Counted from the stretch's first letter, positions 36,749 to 45,698 are shown. The stretch is DNA of 64,000 bases from Ensifer sp. LC11 (GCF_001695835.1 NZ_MBSO01000009.1:1-64000); one strand, 5' to 3'. The notes: a model not told the origin generated them from the letters alone. Numbers and translations: made by a program.

Positions 36749-37348
36749 TCACTTTTTCCCCTGCGGATAGATCGTCTCGCCGCGTTTCAGCATGTCGACG
36801 AAGGTCTCGATCTTCTTTTTGCGACCCGCCTCGGTCTTCATGTTGTGGGTGCGGAAGGCAAGCGCAAAGCGGTTCTGGGCGCTGAGCCTGGCGAGCATTT
36901 CGCGGGCCTCGGGTACGGCGTCGATGGCCGCCTGCAGATCGTCCGGGATTTTCATGTCCTTGCCGCTGCCATAGGCCCGGTCCCAGCGGCCATCAGCCTT
37001 GGCAGCCTCCACCTGGCGCAGCCCGTGCTCGGTCATGCGGCCTTCCGCAATCAGTCGCGCGACATTGTCGACGTTGATCTGGCTCCAGATGCTCTTCTTG
37101 CCGCGCGGCGTGTAGCGCTGCAGAAAGCTCTTCTCGTCGAACGCCTTGCGCAAGCCGTCGATCCAGCCCCAGCAGAGCACCACGTCGATCGCTTCCTTCG
37201 GCGTGATCGAGGCAAGGCCGGAGCCGGTCTTGTGGGTCTTGATCCAGACCTCGTCTTCGGCCTGATGGTGGACGGCGAGCCAGTCGTAGAAACTCTTGAA
37301 ATCCTTGAATTCATGGACCTTGGCAGGATTGATCTCGACCGGCGCCAT
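36749..37348 (-). CDS. YdeI/OmpD-associated family protein
   Basis: 199 residues. Family pattern: SFYDWLAVHHQAEDEVWIK, ALDVV-like AIDVVLCWGWIDGLRKAFDE, RYTPRGKKSIWSQIN and a C-terminal RTHNMKTEAGRKKKIETF. Members are small cytosolic proteins of unclear function. The ATG at 37346-37348 has GGAG eight bases upstream. Convergent with the VOC gene. Confidence 0.85.
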   Translation of the reverse strand: MAPVEINPAKVHEFKDFKSFYDWLAVHHQAEDEVWIKTHKTGSGLASITPKEAIDVVLCWGWIDGLRKAFDEKSFLQRYTPRGKKSIWSQINVDNVARLIAEGRMTEHGLRQVEAAKADGRWDRAYGSGKDMKIPDDLQAAIDAVPEAREMLARLSAQNRFALAFRTHNMKTEAGRKKKIETFVDMLKRGETIYPQGKK

Positions 37349-37456
37349 ATGTCTTGCTCCTGCTTTGCTGAAGTGTCCGCCATTCAACCCAAATGCGCGT
37401 TGTGCGCAAGGGGGCGCCGCCGCCTCAGCCAGAGCCGTGGCGACATCGCGAAGCGG

Positions 37457-38410
37457 TCATGATCGCGAGCGGACGAGCACGGAACCAACGGGCGCGGGGC
37501 GGGCAAGGGACTTCTGACGCGAGGAGCCCGTCGCGAATGTAACGAAACCGATGGCAGCCAGAGCGACCACGACCCCGGCGATGACGTCGACGACGTAGTG
37601 GTTTGCCCCCGGTATCGCCGAGAAACCCATGGCGAGGTTCAGAGCGAGCGCGGGATAGCGCAGGATACGCATGGGCCACAGCGCCCATGCGCAGAGTGCC
37701 GCGACCGCAGCGTGCACTGACGGAAAGGTCAGAATGCCCGCGCTGTCTTCCAGTCGCCAGATGAAATCGGGATCGTTTCGCACCGCGTGGAACTGCTCAA
37801 GGAAGAAGTATCCATAGGTCGGGTCGATGTTCTGCAGGCTGCTCGCGTCGAACTGGTAGTAGGAATAGGTTCCAAGCGCCGGGAAGAAGATGGAGATGGC
37901 GCTTGATAGAAAGCACAGGAGCCCGTAGGTGGCGACCATCTGATAGGCTCTGCCGTGATGGCCGGCCAACGCCAGCAGGGCCGGGCAGAGCAAGAGCTGG
38001 TAGCCGAAAGATCGATAGGCCTTGTTCAGCGCCTCGGAGAGAAGCGGGTGCTGATCGATCCATCCCATCATCGCGGTCCAATTGACCCCAAGCCACTTGT
38101 CCCACCTGGAGAGCTGATTGTCCGCCAAGGGGAAATTCAGCCACGTGGACAAGTAGGTTGAAATCGTGATCGGGACGACCAGGAGCAGGCCGCATCCGCA
38201 GCATTCGATCATTGATCGAAGCGTGAGAAAATTGAAACACGTGGCAAGAGCGCTCGCCAGAAAGAACACCAGTGCGGCAATCGGAACGATGTCCAGCCCA
38301 CCTTCAACGCTCACCTGAAAGCCGGTGAGGGATGTCATGAAAAAGATCAGGCCGTAGGAAACGATCGTTCCCGCAATCAGGAAAATACGAGCTTGAGAAA
38401 AGTCATTCAT
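37457..38410 (-). CDS. PAP2-superfamily membrane phosphatase/transferase
   Basis: 317 residues, about 6-8 membrane helices. PAP2 motifs of the Aur1/Ipt1-like branch: the middle signature FPSVHAAVAA and the final signature GANHYVVDVIAG. The ATG at 38408-38410 (MNDFSQAR) fits the first membrane helix. An inner-membrane enzyme acting on lipid phosphates or transferring phospho-headgroups; the substrate cannot be told. Confidence 0.88.
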   Translation of the reverse strand: MNDFSQARIFLIAGTIVSYGLIFFMTSLTGFQVSVEGGLDIVPIAALVFFLASALATCFNFLTLRSMIECCGCGLLLVVPITISTYLSTWLNFPLADNQLSRWDKWLGVNWTAMMGWIDQHPLLSEALNKAYRSFGYQLLLCPALLALAGHHGRAYQMVATYGLLCFLSSAISIFFPALGTYSYYQFDASSLQNIDPTYGYFFLEQFHAVRNDPDFIWRLEDSAGILTFPSVHAAVAALCAWALWPMRILRYPALALNLAMGFSAIPGANHYVVDVIAGVVVALAAIGFVTFATGSSRQKSLARPAPVGSVLVRSRS

Positions 38411-38652
38411 ATTGAAAACTCCACGCAATAGACGGGGAGCTTTAACGTGCACTGGTTGTATTTCCGTAAAAAAAACCCGTAAGTTGCTGCGTGCGCGCCT
38501 GCAACTGACGTTCGGCGCCATCGTCGCCCCGGCCGCCATCGATCGGCCGTCGGCCGGCGGGCCACTACGGCAGCCGGTGCAAGACCTTCTATCGCAGCGC
38601 TGGCTTCCTCTGGCGACCGGGAACGCTCAAAGCTTGAGCGATCGGCAAAACG

Positions 38653-38682
38653 AAAGGAGGGCGGAAAACTCCACCCTCCATT
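38653..38682 (-). terminator. Rho-independent terminator after the GlxA-family gene
   Basis: On the minus strand GGAGGGTGG, a short loop, then CCGCCCTCC and TTTCGTTTT, about 30 bp past the regulator stop at 38708. Good stem plus U-rich tail. Confidence 0.75.
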
Positions 38683-38707
38683 CGCTTGTCTGTCGCTGGC
38701 TATGCCT

Positions 38708-39712
38708 CTACCGCGCCATCTGCAGCGTCAGCTTGCGGTCGGCGCGCTCCTGCTGCGGCGAGCGGTTGTAGAGTTCGCGATAACACTTGGAGAAGTGCGA
38801 GGCGGAGACGAAGCCGCAGGCAACGGCCACTTCGACCACCGGCATCGACGACTGGATCAAGAGGTGCCGGGCGCGGTCGAGGCGGATCTCCAGATAGTAG
38901 CGGGCGGGTGACCGGCCCATTTCCTGCCGGAACAGCCGCTCGATCTGGCGGCGCGAAAGATCCGCGCCCTCGGCGATTTCCAGAAGCGACAGCGGCTCGG
39001 CTAGATTGGCCTCCATCAGCTCGATGATAGACAGCACCTTGGCATTCTGCACGCCGAGGCGGGCCCGAAGCGGCAGACGCTGGCGGTCATGCGGTCCGCG
39101 CACGCGGTCGGTCAGTGCCTGTTCGCAGACGCGGTTGACGAGGTTCTCGCCGAAATCCTGGTCGATCAGGTTCAGCATCATGTCGAGCGAGGCGGTGCCA
39201 CCGGCGCAGGTGTAGATGTTGCTGTCGATCTCGTAGAGGTCGGCATAGACCTCGGCCTGCGGGAACGCCTCGGAAAAGCCCGGCAGGTTTTCCCAGTGGA
39301 TGGCGCAGCGCTTGCCCGTCAGCAGGCCGGCGGACGCCAGCACATGGGCGCCCGTACAGAGGCTGCCGACGGCGACGCCGCGGTTATAGACCTCGCGCAG
39401 CCAGGCATTGACCGACTTGTTGTTGAAGTCCTCGACATAGATGCCGGAACAGACCAGCACCATCGACGGGCGGTTCTCGCCGCCGAGAAACTTGCGCTCG
39501 TCGGCAAGCGACGAATTGACCTCGAGCGCGATGCCGCTCGACGACAGGACCTTTTCGCCGTCCGACGAGGCGAGGCGCCAGGTATAGGCCTCGTAGCCGA
39601 GCATGCGGTTGGCGATGCGGAGCGTTTCGATCGCCGCCGAAAAGGGCAGCATGGAAAAGTTCGGCACCAGGAAGAAAACGAGAGAACGCTTTTTGGTCAG
39701 TGGCTTGTTCAT
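38708..39712 (-). CDS. GlxA-family AraC-type regulator (DJ-1/PfpI domain + AraC HTH)
   Basis: About 334 residues from ATG 39710-39712; an ATG four codons earlier (39724) is possible. N-terminal DJ-1/PfpI-like domain (about 8-180), with FFLVPNFSMLPFSAAIETLR and AVGSLCTGAHVLASAG, and a C-terminal double HTH (about 220-330), with LSLLEIAEGADLSRRQIERL and VAVACGFVSASHFSKCYRE. Same architecture as GbdR, ArgR and CdhR, regulators of choline/betaine or amino acid catabolism, but the target here is unknown. Confidence 0.9.
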   Translation of the reverse strand: MNKPLTKKRSLVFFLVPNFSMLPFSAAIETLRIANRMLGYEAYTWRLASSDGEKVLSSSGIALEVNSSLADERKFLGGENRPSMVLVCSGIYVEDFNNKSVNAWLREVYNRGVAVGSLCTGAHVLASAGLLTGKRCAIHWENLPGFSEAFPQAEVYADLYEIDSNIYTCAGGTASLDMMLNLIDQDFGENLVNRVCEQALTDRVRGPHDRQRLPLRARLGVQNAKVLSIIELMEANLAEPLSLLEIAEGADLSRRQIERLFRQEMGRSPARYYLEIRLDRARHLLIQSSMPVVEVAVACGFVSASHFSKCYRELYNRSPQQERADRKLTLQMAR

Positions 39713-40244
39713 GAGGCTTCCCATGCTTGGCGATGCGGCTATATTCGTCGCTTGGAAGATACTCTTCGGCTTGTCTGTTTGCGACATTGGCATGGAAAGC
39801 AGCGACCGCAAAGAGATTTCGCATTGCGACATCGCGCGGCAAAAGGCGATTTCGCCGGGCTTTCAGGTCTTTGTAAGGAAAGCGACAGTTTTCACCGCGC
39901 CGCTGACGTTATCTGACAAGAACCGCCATAGATACGCAACAATCACAAACTGCGCTCCAAGGTTGTGTTTGCCGATTGCGACCTTCTGAGCGGTCTGAGG
40001 CGGTGTCGGTCTGAGACAAGTGACGCTGGACGCCAGGGGCGGCGCCGGGCTGGCGGGGAACACAATCGGTTCCAGGAAAACCGGGGGCAGCCTTGCGGAT
40101 ATCCCACACGTCTTGCGGCCAACGTTTTCCGTATTACATGCAAGTCTGTCGGCACTTCAGAAAGGTGATCTTCGCGTGAAGTAGGACGGAGCAACAGACA
40201 ATCGCCGCTTGGTCTCGCTGTGCAAGATCCTGTGGGGCGTGTCA
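39713..40244. other. 532-bp intergenic stretch
   Basis: No gene supported; predicted peptides in any frame look like compositional artefacts. It holds the regulator's promoter on the left and the upstream region of the small membrane ORF on the right. Confidence 0.4.
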
Positions 40245-40388
40245 ATGATGACGGCAGCAACCGCTGTCGGAGCTTACATTGGCTGGGAGAGGCACGGCGT
40301 CGTGGGAGCGCTGGCACTCGGATTTGTGGGACTGGTCGCCGGCGGCTTCCTCAGTCAGCCGTCGCTGCTCCTGCAACTGGTGACCTAA
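40245..40388 (+). CDS. Predicted very small membrane protein
   Basis: 47 residues from the ATG at 40245 (a second ATG follows directly). The protein is strongly hydrophobic with two Gly-rich segments, AVGAYIGWERHG and VVGALALGFVGLVAGGF. An in-frame TTG at 40209 with GGACGGAG upstream would give 59 residues and a better ribosome-binding site. It ends at a TAA just before a hairpin terminator. Too short for family assignment; supported by composition, length and terminator only. Confidence 0.5.
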   Translation: MMTAATAVGAYIGWERHGVVGALALGFVGLVAGGFLSQPSLLLQLVT

Positions 40389-40429
40389 GCTTGTTCTCCG
40401 CAAGGATGGCGGGCGGAAGTGGTCGCTGC

Positions 40430-40466
40430 AAAGAGCAAGGGCACCGCCTCCTCGGCGATGCCCTTC
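40430..40466. terminator. Hairpin terminator, probably bidirectional
   Basis: GGGCACCGCC (40439-40448) pairs with GGCGATGCCC (40454-40463) with one wobble. On the minus strand it is followed by TTGCTCTTT. It lies between the small membrane ORF (+) and the DUF1127 gene (-), so it can serve both. Confidence 0.7.
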
Positions 40467-40515
40467 ACTGTTCCGGCTGCTTCGACCTGCCTTTGGGGGC
40501 AGGCCGTAGCACCAT

Positions 40516-40719
40516 TCATTGCTCGGTCTTGTGCACCGCATCGTCTACCGACGGGAAGCCGATGTCCTTCAGCGTGTCATAGGACAGGTCTTCCAGCGCC
40601 CGTTCCTGACGGTAGCGCTTCCACGCTGCCCAGGCACGAACCTGCAGGTTGAAGAGACCCGGAAGGGACGAGTGGGAGGATGCCCGTTCCGAGGCCGATG
40701 AAAACTGAGTATTGGACAT
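40516..40719 (-). CDS. DUF1127 (YjiS-like) protein
   Basis: 67 residues with the DUF1127 core AWKRYRQERALEDLSYDTLKDIGF. An AGGAG site lies upstream of the ATG at 40717-40719. In alphaproteobacteria, small Arg-rich DUF1127 proteins are linked to phosphate and carbon stress and RNA binding; the precise role here is unknown. Confidence 0.87.
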   Translation of the reverse strand: MSNTQFSSASERASSHSSLPGLFNLQVRAWAAWKRYRQERALEDLSYDTLKDIGFPSVDDAVHKTEQ

Positions 40720-40818
40720 TTCATGGCTCCTTCTGAGTGTCTCAGCAGGTCGCGACCATGATGGTAGTTATGACGCAACCTGATCTATCATTCCAACGAA
40801 TATGTTTGATATCATTCA

Positions 40819-41097
40819 TCAAACATGGTGATTGATTAGCGGGTCTGCAAACATCACGTCGTCGCGAACCCGCTTTGGCAGTTTCGCAAGTTCGCGCCGG
40901 GCTTCCACCCGATTTCGTGCGATCTGCTTTTCGCGTCGCTGCCGGACTACGCCGTCGAGTACGGCGATCATTTGGGTAAGGGCGTTGAGGACCATGTCGT
41001 TGCTCCTTCGATGCGGACTTTGTACCACTGCCTGCGACAGGGAGTTGTTACACAGGGAACTCCCGGGAGCGGCGACTGCGAGCTGGGCGGCGGACAT
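40819..41097 (-). CDS. Small DUF1127-like basic protein
   Basis: 92 residues. The second half, VVRQRREKQIARNRVEARRE then LAKLPKRVRDDVMFAD, resembles a degenerate DUF1127 domain (basic helix plus 'L-x-x-L-x-D' pattern) but lacks the terminal IG. AAGGAG precedes the ATG at 41095-41097. It lies 100 bp upstream of, and is co-oriented with, the DUF1127 gene, and is divergent from the LysR gene. Confidence 0.65.
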   Translation of the reverse strand: MSAAQLAVAAPGSSLCNNSLSQAVVQSPHRRSNDMVLNALTQMIAVLDGVVRQRREKQIARNRVEARRELAKLPKRVRDDVMFADPLINHHV

Positions 41098-41209
41098 GGG
41101 CTTCTCCTTCCTTCGTCGTCCTTGAGCTTGACTATCGGTCATTGCTGATGTTCAATCAAACGAAATGAAGTGAACTAATCTTTCAGTTTTTTTGAATGAG
41201 GATGTCGCC

Positions 41210-42100
41210 ATGAACATGCTGATGCGCCATGCGCTTCCGCTTCTCGAAATGGATGTACTGAAGACATTCATCGCCATTGCCGAGACCGGCAACTTCACCA
41301 CGGCCGCCGAGACCGTCTATCGCACGCCGTCCGCCGTCTCGATGCAGATCAAGAAGCTCGAGGAGATGCTCGGATGCACGCTCTTCCTGCGTGACGCGCG
41401 CTCGGTCACCTTGACGCCGAAGGGGGAGATGCTGCTCGGCTTTGCCCGCCGGCTGCTGTCGCTCAACAATGAAACGGTATCGCGCTTCCTGCTGCCGGAT
41501 ATGAACGGCGTCGTGCGCGTCGGGGCGCCGGAGGATGTCGGCGAGCGCATCCTGCCTGAGGTTTTGAAGCGCTTCGGCGATTCCTATCCGAACGTGACCG
41601 TCGACGTGTCGATCGGCATGAGCAACGCCATGCGCAAGAAGGTCGACGAGCATCGGCTCGACATCGCCATCTTCAACAGCCTGACCGAGGGAACGCCGAA
41701 AAACGGCGAAATCCTGATGCAGGAGAAGCTCGTCTGGGCCGGCGCCAAATGCGGCAATGCCCATCTGAAGGATCCTCTGCCGGTCTCGATGTGGGAGGAT
41801 GGCTGCGTCTGGCGGGCGGATGCGGTGGAAAAGCTCGCGCGCGCGGGCCGCAAGTTCCGCATCGCTTTCCTCAGCGCCTATACCACCGGCCAGCGTGCCG
41901 CCGTGCTTGCCGGCCTCGCGATCGCGCCGCTGCCGCGTTATCTCGTCCAGGGAGAAATGGTGCAGCTTGGCGAGCGCGACGGCCTGCCGGATCTCGGTCA
42001 CTACAATATCGGCCTGCAGGTGATCACCGATGCGCCGGCGCCGGTGCTGGCCGTCGCCGACCATGTGCGCGACGCCTTCGCCGACCTGCAGGCGCAATAG
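41210..42100 (+). CDS. LysR-type transcriptional regulator
   Basis: 296 residues from the ATG at 41210 (GAGGAT site). N-terminal HTH PLLEMDVLKTFIAIAETGNF, TPSAVSMQIKKLEEMLG; effector domain with GVVRVGAPEDVGERILPEVL and TTGQRAAVLAGLAIAPLP. Targets unknown; the VIT-family gene 81 bp downstream and the divergent DUF1127-like gene are the nearest candidates. Confidence 0.9.
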   Translation: MNMLMRHALPLLEMDVLKTFIAIAETGNFTTAAETVYRTPSAVSMQIKKLEEMLGCTLFLRDARSVTLTPKGEMLLGFARRLLSLNNETVSRFLLPDMNGVVRVGAPEDVGERILPEVLKRFGDSYPNVTVDVSIGMSNAMRKKVDEHRLDIAIFNSLTEGTPKNGEILMQEKLVWAGAKCGNAHLKDPLPVSMWEDGCVWRADAVEKLARAGRKFRIAFLSAYTTGQRAAVLAGLAIAPLPRYLVQGEMVQLGERDGLPDLGHYNIGLQVITDAPAPVLAVADHVRDAFADLQAQ

Positions 42101-42181
42101 GGGGGACTGCTTGGCGTTGCGCTGCCCCCGATCGCAGCCGGCCACGGTTTTCTCCGCGCCCGTATCGCGGAAGGAGCGGCC

Positions 42182-42829
42182 TTGAGCGGTCAATCGCGTG
42201 CAGTCCTCGACCCCATCGATCGCCTGTCGGAGATCATCTTCGGCCTGCTGATGGCGTTGTCCTTCACCGGAACGATGAGCACGGTCACGGGTGGCGAAGG
42301 TGGGGTCAATGCGGTGCTTGCCGCCGCCTTCGGCTGCAACATCGCCTGGGGCATCGTCGACGGCGTCATGTATATGCTGACGACCGTGGTCGAGCGGACG
42401 CGCCGCCGTGGCTTCATCGATGCGCTCAGGCGCGAGCCGCTTGAGCGCGCGCGAGAGATGTTTCTGGAAAACCTGCCGGATGACGTGCGCCGTGTTTCCT
42501 CGCCCAAGGAGACCGAGGCCTTGCTTTTGCGGGTGAGGGCGCTTGGCTCCGATCCCCGGCACAGGGCTATCACCGGCCGCGATTTCAAGGCGGCGTTCGC
42601 CATCTTCCTGCTGGTCGTCACCTCGACCTTGCCGCCCAGCATCCCGTTTCTTCTGACCGATGATGTTGCCCTGGCGATGCGCGCTTCAAACGGCATCGCG
42701 CTCGTCATGCTCTTCGTCATCGGCGCACGGCTCGGCCGCTACATGGGCCGCAGCCCCTGGCCGATGGCTTTCGCCATGGCAGCGATCGGCGCCGTTCTGG
42801 TAGCCGTCACGATCGCGCTCGGCGGATAA
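42182..42829 (+). CDS. VIT1/CCC1-family membrane transporter
   Basis: 215 residues, TTG start with AAGGAG six bases upstream. VIT features: DRLSEIIFGLLMALSFTGTM at the N-terminus, AAFGCNIAWGIVDGVMYML, then a soluble linker and three C-terminal helices ending VAVTIALGG. VIT proteins move Fe2+/Mn2+ out of the cytosol; bacterial short forms are poorly characterised. A decayed second copy of its 3' end occurs at 43432-43487. Confidence 0.85.
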   Translation: MSGQSRAVLDPIDRLSEIIFGLLMALSFTGTMSTVTGGEGGVNAVLAAAFGCNIAWGIVDGVMYMLTTVVERTRRRGFIDALRREPLERAREMFLENLPDDVRRVSSPKETEALLLRVRALGSDPRHRAITGRDFKAAFAIFLLVVTSTLPPSIPFLLTDDVALAMRASNGIALVMLFVIGARLGRYMGRSPWPMAFAMAAIGAVLVAVTIALGG

Positions 42830-42942
42830 GATTGAGAGACTGGAACGACCCGCAGGTTAGGCCACAAGACCCCTGTCGGAGCACAGCAGACTCTCTTGTT
42901 TTCTATCAATCTATAGGGTTGCCTTCTCACCAGGACAGCCAC

Positions 42943-43155
42943 ATGAAGCTTGCTCACATAGCCCGCGACGCCGAAGCGCTCGCCGCGTTTTGCGTGAACG
43001 TCTTGAAATACGAGCACTCGTTCCTGGTCTGCTTCTGGTGCCGCATTTTCGAAAGCGGACGCGATGCTCCAATCCATCGTCACCCATTGACGTCGGCATT
43101 TTTCTTCACAATAGGGTCAAGCCGACGAATGTGGCGAGCGCCAGCCACGCAATAA
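42943..43155 (+). pseudogene. Possible truncated VOC/glyoxalase gene remnant
   Basis: The reading frame starts MKLAHIARDAEALAAFCVNV, which looks like the first beta-alpha unit of a VOC protein. It then loses family resemblance and stops after 70 codons. It lies in the 339-bp stretch between the VIT gene and the 77-residue ORF, which holds nothing else I can support. Confidence 0.35.
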
Positions 43156-43168
43156 CAGGAGTGTAGTC

Positions 43169-43402
43169 GTGAGCGAACCGACCGTAGCAGATGCAACAAA
43201 CCGCATTTATGAATCGCTTCAGGCGGACAATGCCGACATTGACGTGCATATTGCGACCCTCAAGGCAGCGTTGACGCGGGCGGGTTTGAAAGAAGCCGTA
43301 TTCGACCCGGCTAGGCTCGTGCAGAACAACCGTTCTGGCAGGAAGCTCATGCAGGCATACTTTCGGCAACGCGGCGTGACGGTGAAATTCGCGGCTGAGT
43401 GA
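43169..43402 (+). CDS. Small hypothetical protein
   Basis: 77 residues, GTG start with AACAGGAG upstream. Mostly helical, with a basic C-terminus (NNRSGRKLMQAYFRQRGVTV). No domain recognised. It lies between the VIT gene and the decayed copy of its 3' end, so it is probably part of an inserted segment. Confidence 0.6.
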   Translation: MSEPTVADATNRIYESLQADNADIDVHIATLKAALTRAGLKEAVFDPARLVQNNRSGRKLMQAYFRQRGVTVKFAAE

Positions 43403-43431
43403 AGCCTTCGCATGACGTCAAACGGGCCGCA

Positions 43432-43487
43432 GCATGGCGCCGATCGGCGCCGTGCTGGTGGAGGTGACGATCCTGTTTGGTGGCTAG
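43432..43487 (+). pseudogene. Decayed second copy of the VIT gene 3' end
   Basis: The last 56 bases of the VIT gene (42774-42829) reappear with about 15 differences and encode MAPIGAVLVEVTILFGG plus stop, versus MAAIGAVLVAVTIALGG. The short GGGCCGCAG upstream and an AGATTGAG(A/G)G(A/G)CTGGA block downstream (42829 on; 43549 on) are shared as well. The similarity is therefore not limited to coding sequence. Confidence 0.75.
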
Positions 43488-43605
43488 CTTCCGCGTTGGG
43501 CGCTTCGCCCGGCTAATCAATTTATCCTCTTCGCCCGTCCATGAAGGCAGATTGAGGGGCTGGAGCTACCTTGCAAAGTGGTGCGTCCAAGGACCCCAGC
43601 CGGTT

Positions 43606-45462
43606 CTACGACGACTTCTCCTCCGCAGACGGTCTATGCGCCACACTGAACCGCAGCACCTCTTCGAAGACCAGATTTCGCGCCTTTGCGTCGGCAATCA
43701 ACGATGAGGCGGGCATAACATACAGATGAAGCGGAATACTGTCCGATGATCCGATAACGAAATCATCATAGACAACTCGCTCGCTCAATGAGAACACGTC
43801 TTTAAAGCCAGTTCTCTTCATGTCCTTGTAAAATTCGTCGTCAATCTCAACAATAGAGAATGCAAAGACTTCCCGTACAGTGTCGATCCGGTCAACGAGT
43901 TCAGACGCATACAAGCGGCATTGAAGGAGCGCCTTATTGTTCTCAAATATATCTGCTCCGGGCTTCTTGAATTCGATGATGACCAGCTTATTGGGATGGC
44001 CTTCACTGTTCTTAGAAAAAAACGCCGCAACGTCAGGCTTGCGCTGCTGTTTAGATTCTGTCTCCGCGCCAACTTCACGGACGATCTTCGCCAAGGTCTC
44101 ATCACTGTAAATGCTACTGTACGACAGGAATTTATCGTCCACGATCCAAACGTTATTCTCGCGGATATCGCTTCCGTCGCTGTTCTTGCGCAGGATGGCA
44201 TTATGGAGGACGTCTTCTGCCGATTCACGGGGCATTTTGGAAAGTGAATCGATCAGCAACGCGCGATGAATGATGAAGCGCGCCAAGTCGTCACTGGCGA
44301 GGTGGGAGATATCATCGAAATTGACTTTTCGGCCTTCTTCCATCGCCTCGACGAGTTGGTCTTCGCGTCTCGCTTGCTGCGCTCTGTAGGTCTTTACGAT
44401 CTCGTCCGCGTCCAGCATGGCGGCGTTCCCGTTCGTTGCGTCAATCGTGATGAACGGGTAGTATTTCTTCAGCTTGTTAATGTTGGCGAGTTTGAACGCG
44501 CCTATATCACCTTCCGCCGCCTCGTTGATCATGGCCAGGCATTCGTCGTGGATCCGCGGGATGAGTTTTTCGCGGCTAAGTGGCGATACTAGATCGGTAT
44601 CTGCATCAGTCTTAGGTAACTCCAGCTTCTGGCGTTCGATATTGGAGCTTCGATTCAGATAAGTCGAAGTTATAGAAATCAGATAGCGGCAGACGTCGAA
44701 CCGCTTGCTAATCTGGTATTCCTCTACGCAAAGTTCGTCGGCGCACAGCATTGCGATGATGCCTTTTCGAGGTGCATCTTCCCGAAAAAGATAACAATCG
44801 AAAATCTCACCGTTGACCTCGAAGGTTTTCGTCCTCAATGCCTCGATTTGCTCGCCTGAAAATACGAAATCCTCGGCGAACGGCTGCTTGGAGTTGTGGG
44901 TGAACTTGATCGATATGATCTGGCCGGCCTGTTTCTTCACGAACAGCAGGAGCCGCAAGTCGTCGCACATCGAGTTGACGAGCTTAGCGACCTGCGTGTT
45001 AATCTTCTCCTTCAGATCGGAGATGGTGATCGTCGTTTCCTGAGACCCCGATGTGGTTGTTCGCTTGACGTCTTCCAGTGTGAAGTCAGGTGTGTAACGA
45101 AATTCGACTAAATGTGTCGAAAGCTGGCTTCGGATGTCGACCCGATTGGCATACTTGAGAAACGCAAGGCGACCAACACCCTTACCGCCGATATCGTCTT
45201 TGTGGCCGGTGCAAATCTCGTCAAAGTAGTTGAGATTGTCCTGCGTGAAACCTTCTCCGTCGTCGGAGATAGTAATCTTGTCGAGGACTTTACGCTCTTC
45301 GTCGCCGAACAGTCCGGATTGCTTCTCAAACCAGAGATCAACTGAAATGGACTTTGCGCCGGCGTGGATAGAATTTGTTACACCTTCGCGGATGACGTCC
45401 CGCGCAGTGACGCCACCCTTGTAATGTTCAGCGATAAACTTCTTGAGATTGATCCGTGCCAT
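43606..45462 (-). CDS. GHKL (HSP90-like) ATPase with nuclease-like C-terminus; candidate defence protein
   Basis: 618 residues. The N-terminal GHKL ATPase has an N-box (EGVTNSIHAGA, E26/N30), a G1 box (ISDDGEGF, D67) and a G2 box (GGKGVGRLAFL, 92-97). The middle is long and helical. In the C-terminal 150 residues, KPDVAAFF (about 475) and LVIIEFKKPG (about 497) give the D...ExK pattern of PD-(D/E)xK nucleases. It is not MutL, HSP90 or gyrase-like in length. Base composition is visibly more AT-rich than the neighbours, suggesting acquisition. Stand-alone; the fold resembles GHKL-nuclease phage-defence proteins (inference). Confidence 0.8.
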   Translation of the reverse strand: MARINLKKFIAEHYKGGVTARDVIREGVTNSIHAGAKSISVDLWFEKQSGLFGDEERKVLDKITISDDGEGFTQDNLNYFDEICTGHKDDIGGKGVGRLAFLKYANRVDIRSQLSTHLVEFRYTPDFTLEDVKRTTTSGSQETTITISDLKEKINTQVAKLVNSMCDDLRLLLFVKKQAGQIISIKFTHNSKQPFAEDFVFSGEQIEALRTKTFEVNGEIFDCYLFREDAPRKGIIAMLCADELCVEEYQISKRFDVCRYLISITSTYLNRSSNIERQKLELPKTDADTDLVSPLSREKLIPRIHDECLAMINEAAEGDIGAFKLANINKLKKYYPFITIDATNGNAAMLDADEIVKTYRAQQARREDQLVEAMEEGRKVNFDDISHLASDDLARFIIHRALLIDSLSKMPRESAEDVLHNAILRKNSDGSDIRENNVWIVDDKFLSYSSIYSDETLAKIVREVGAETESKQQRKPDVAAFFSKNSEGHPNKLVIIEFKKPGADIFENNKALLQCRLYASELVDRIDTVREVFAFSIVEIDDEFYKDMKRTGFKDVFSLSERVVYDDFVIGSSDSIPLHLYVMPASSLIADAKARNLVFEEVLRFSVAHRPSAEEKSS

Positions 45463-45698
45463 AGAGACTGTCTAGTGAAACGAGGAAAGGCAAACAAGCG
45501 CGCTGCCAATGCTGCAAGATAAAATTATTAAGTTTCAGAGGTATGTGATCATGCCAAGAGCGCACGAACCTTGGCGGGAAGTCAAGACCCGCGCCGACTG
45601 CCGATAGGGGTGACACCTTCACCTGGCCGGCGCAATATTGCCATTCGTGGGATGGCGAAGAGATTGCCTGACAGGCGAAGCGCCGAAAGGCCAGAGTT

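Noticed and set aside
36749-37348. Reading the YdeI-like gene from the upstream in-frame ATG near 37387
   Set aside because: The ATG at 37346-37348 has a proper GGAG site and matches family length; the extension has neither.
43606-45462. MutL, HSP90 or histidine-kinase identity for the GHKL gene
   Set aside because: Only the GHKL boxes are shared; there is no MutL/HSP90 C-terminal region, dimerisation/phosphotransfer domain or membrane sensor, and the length and C-terminal ExK do not fit.
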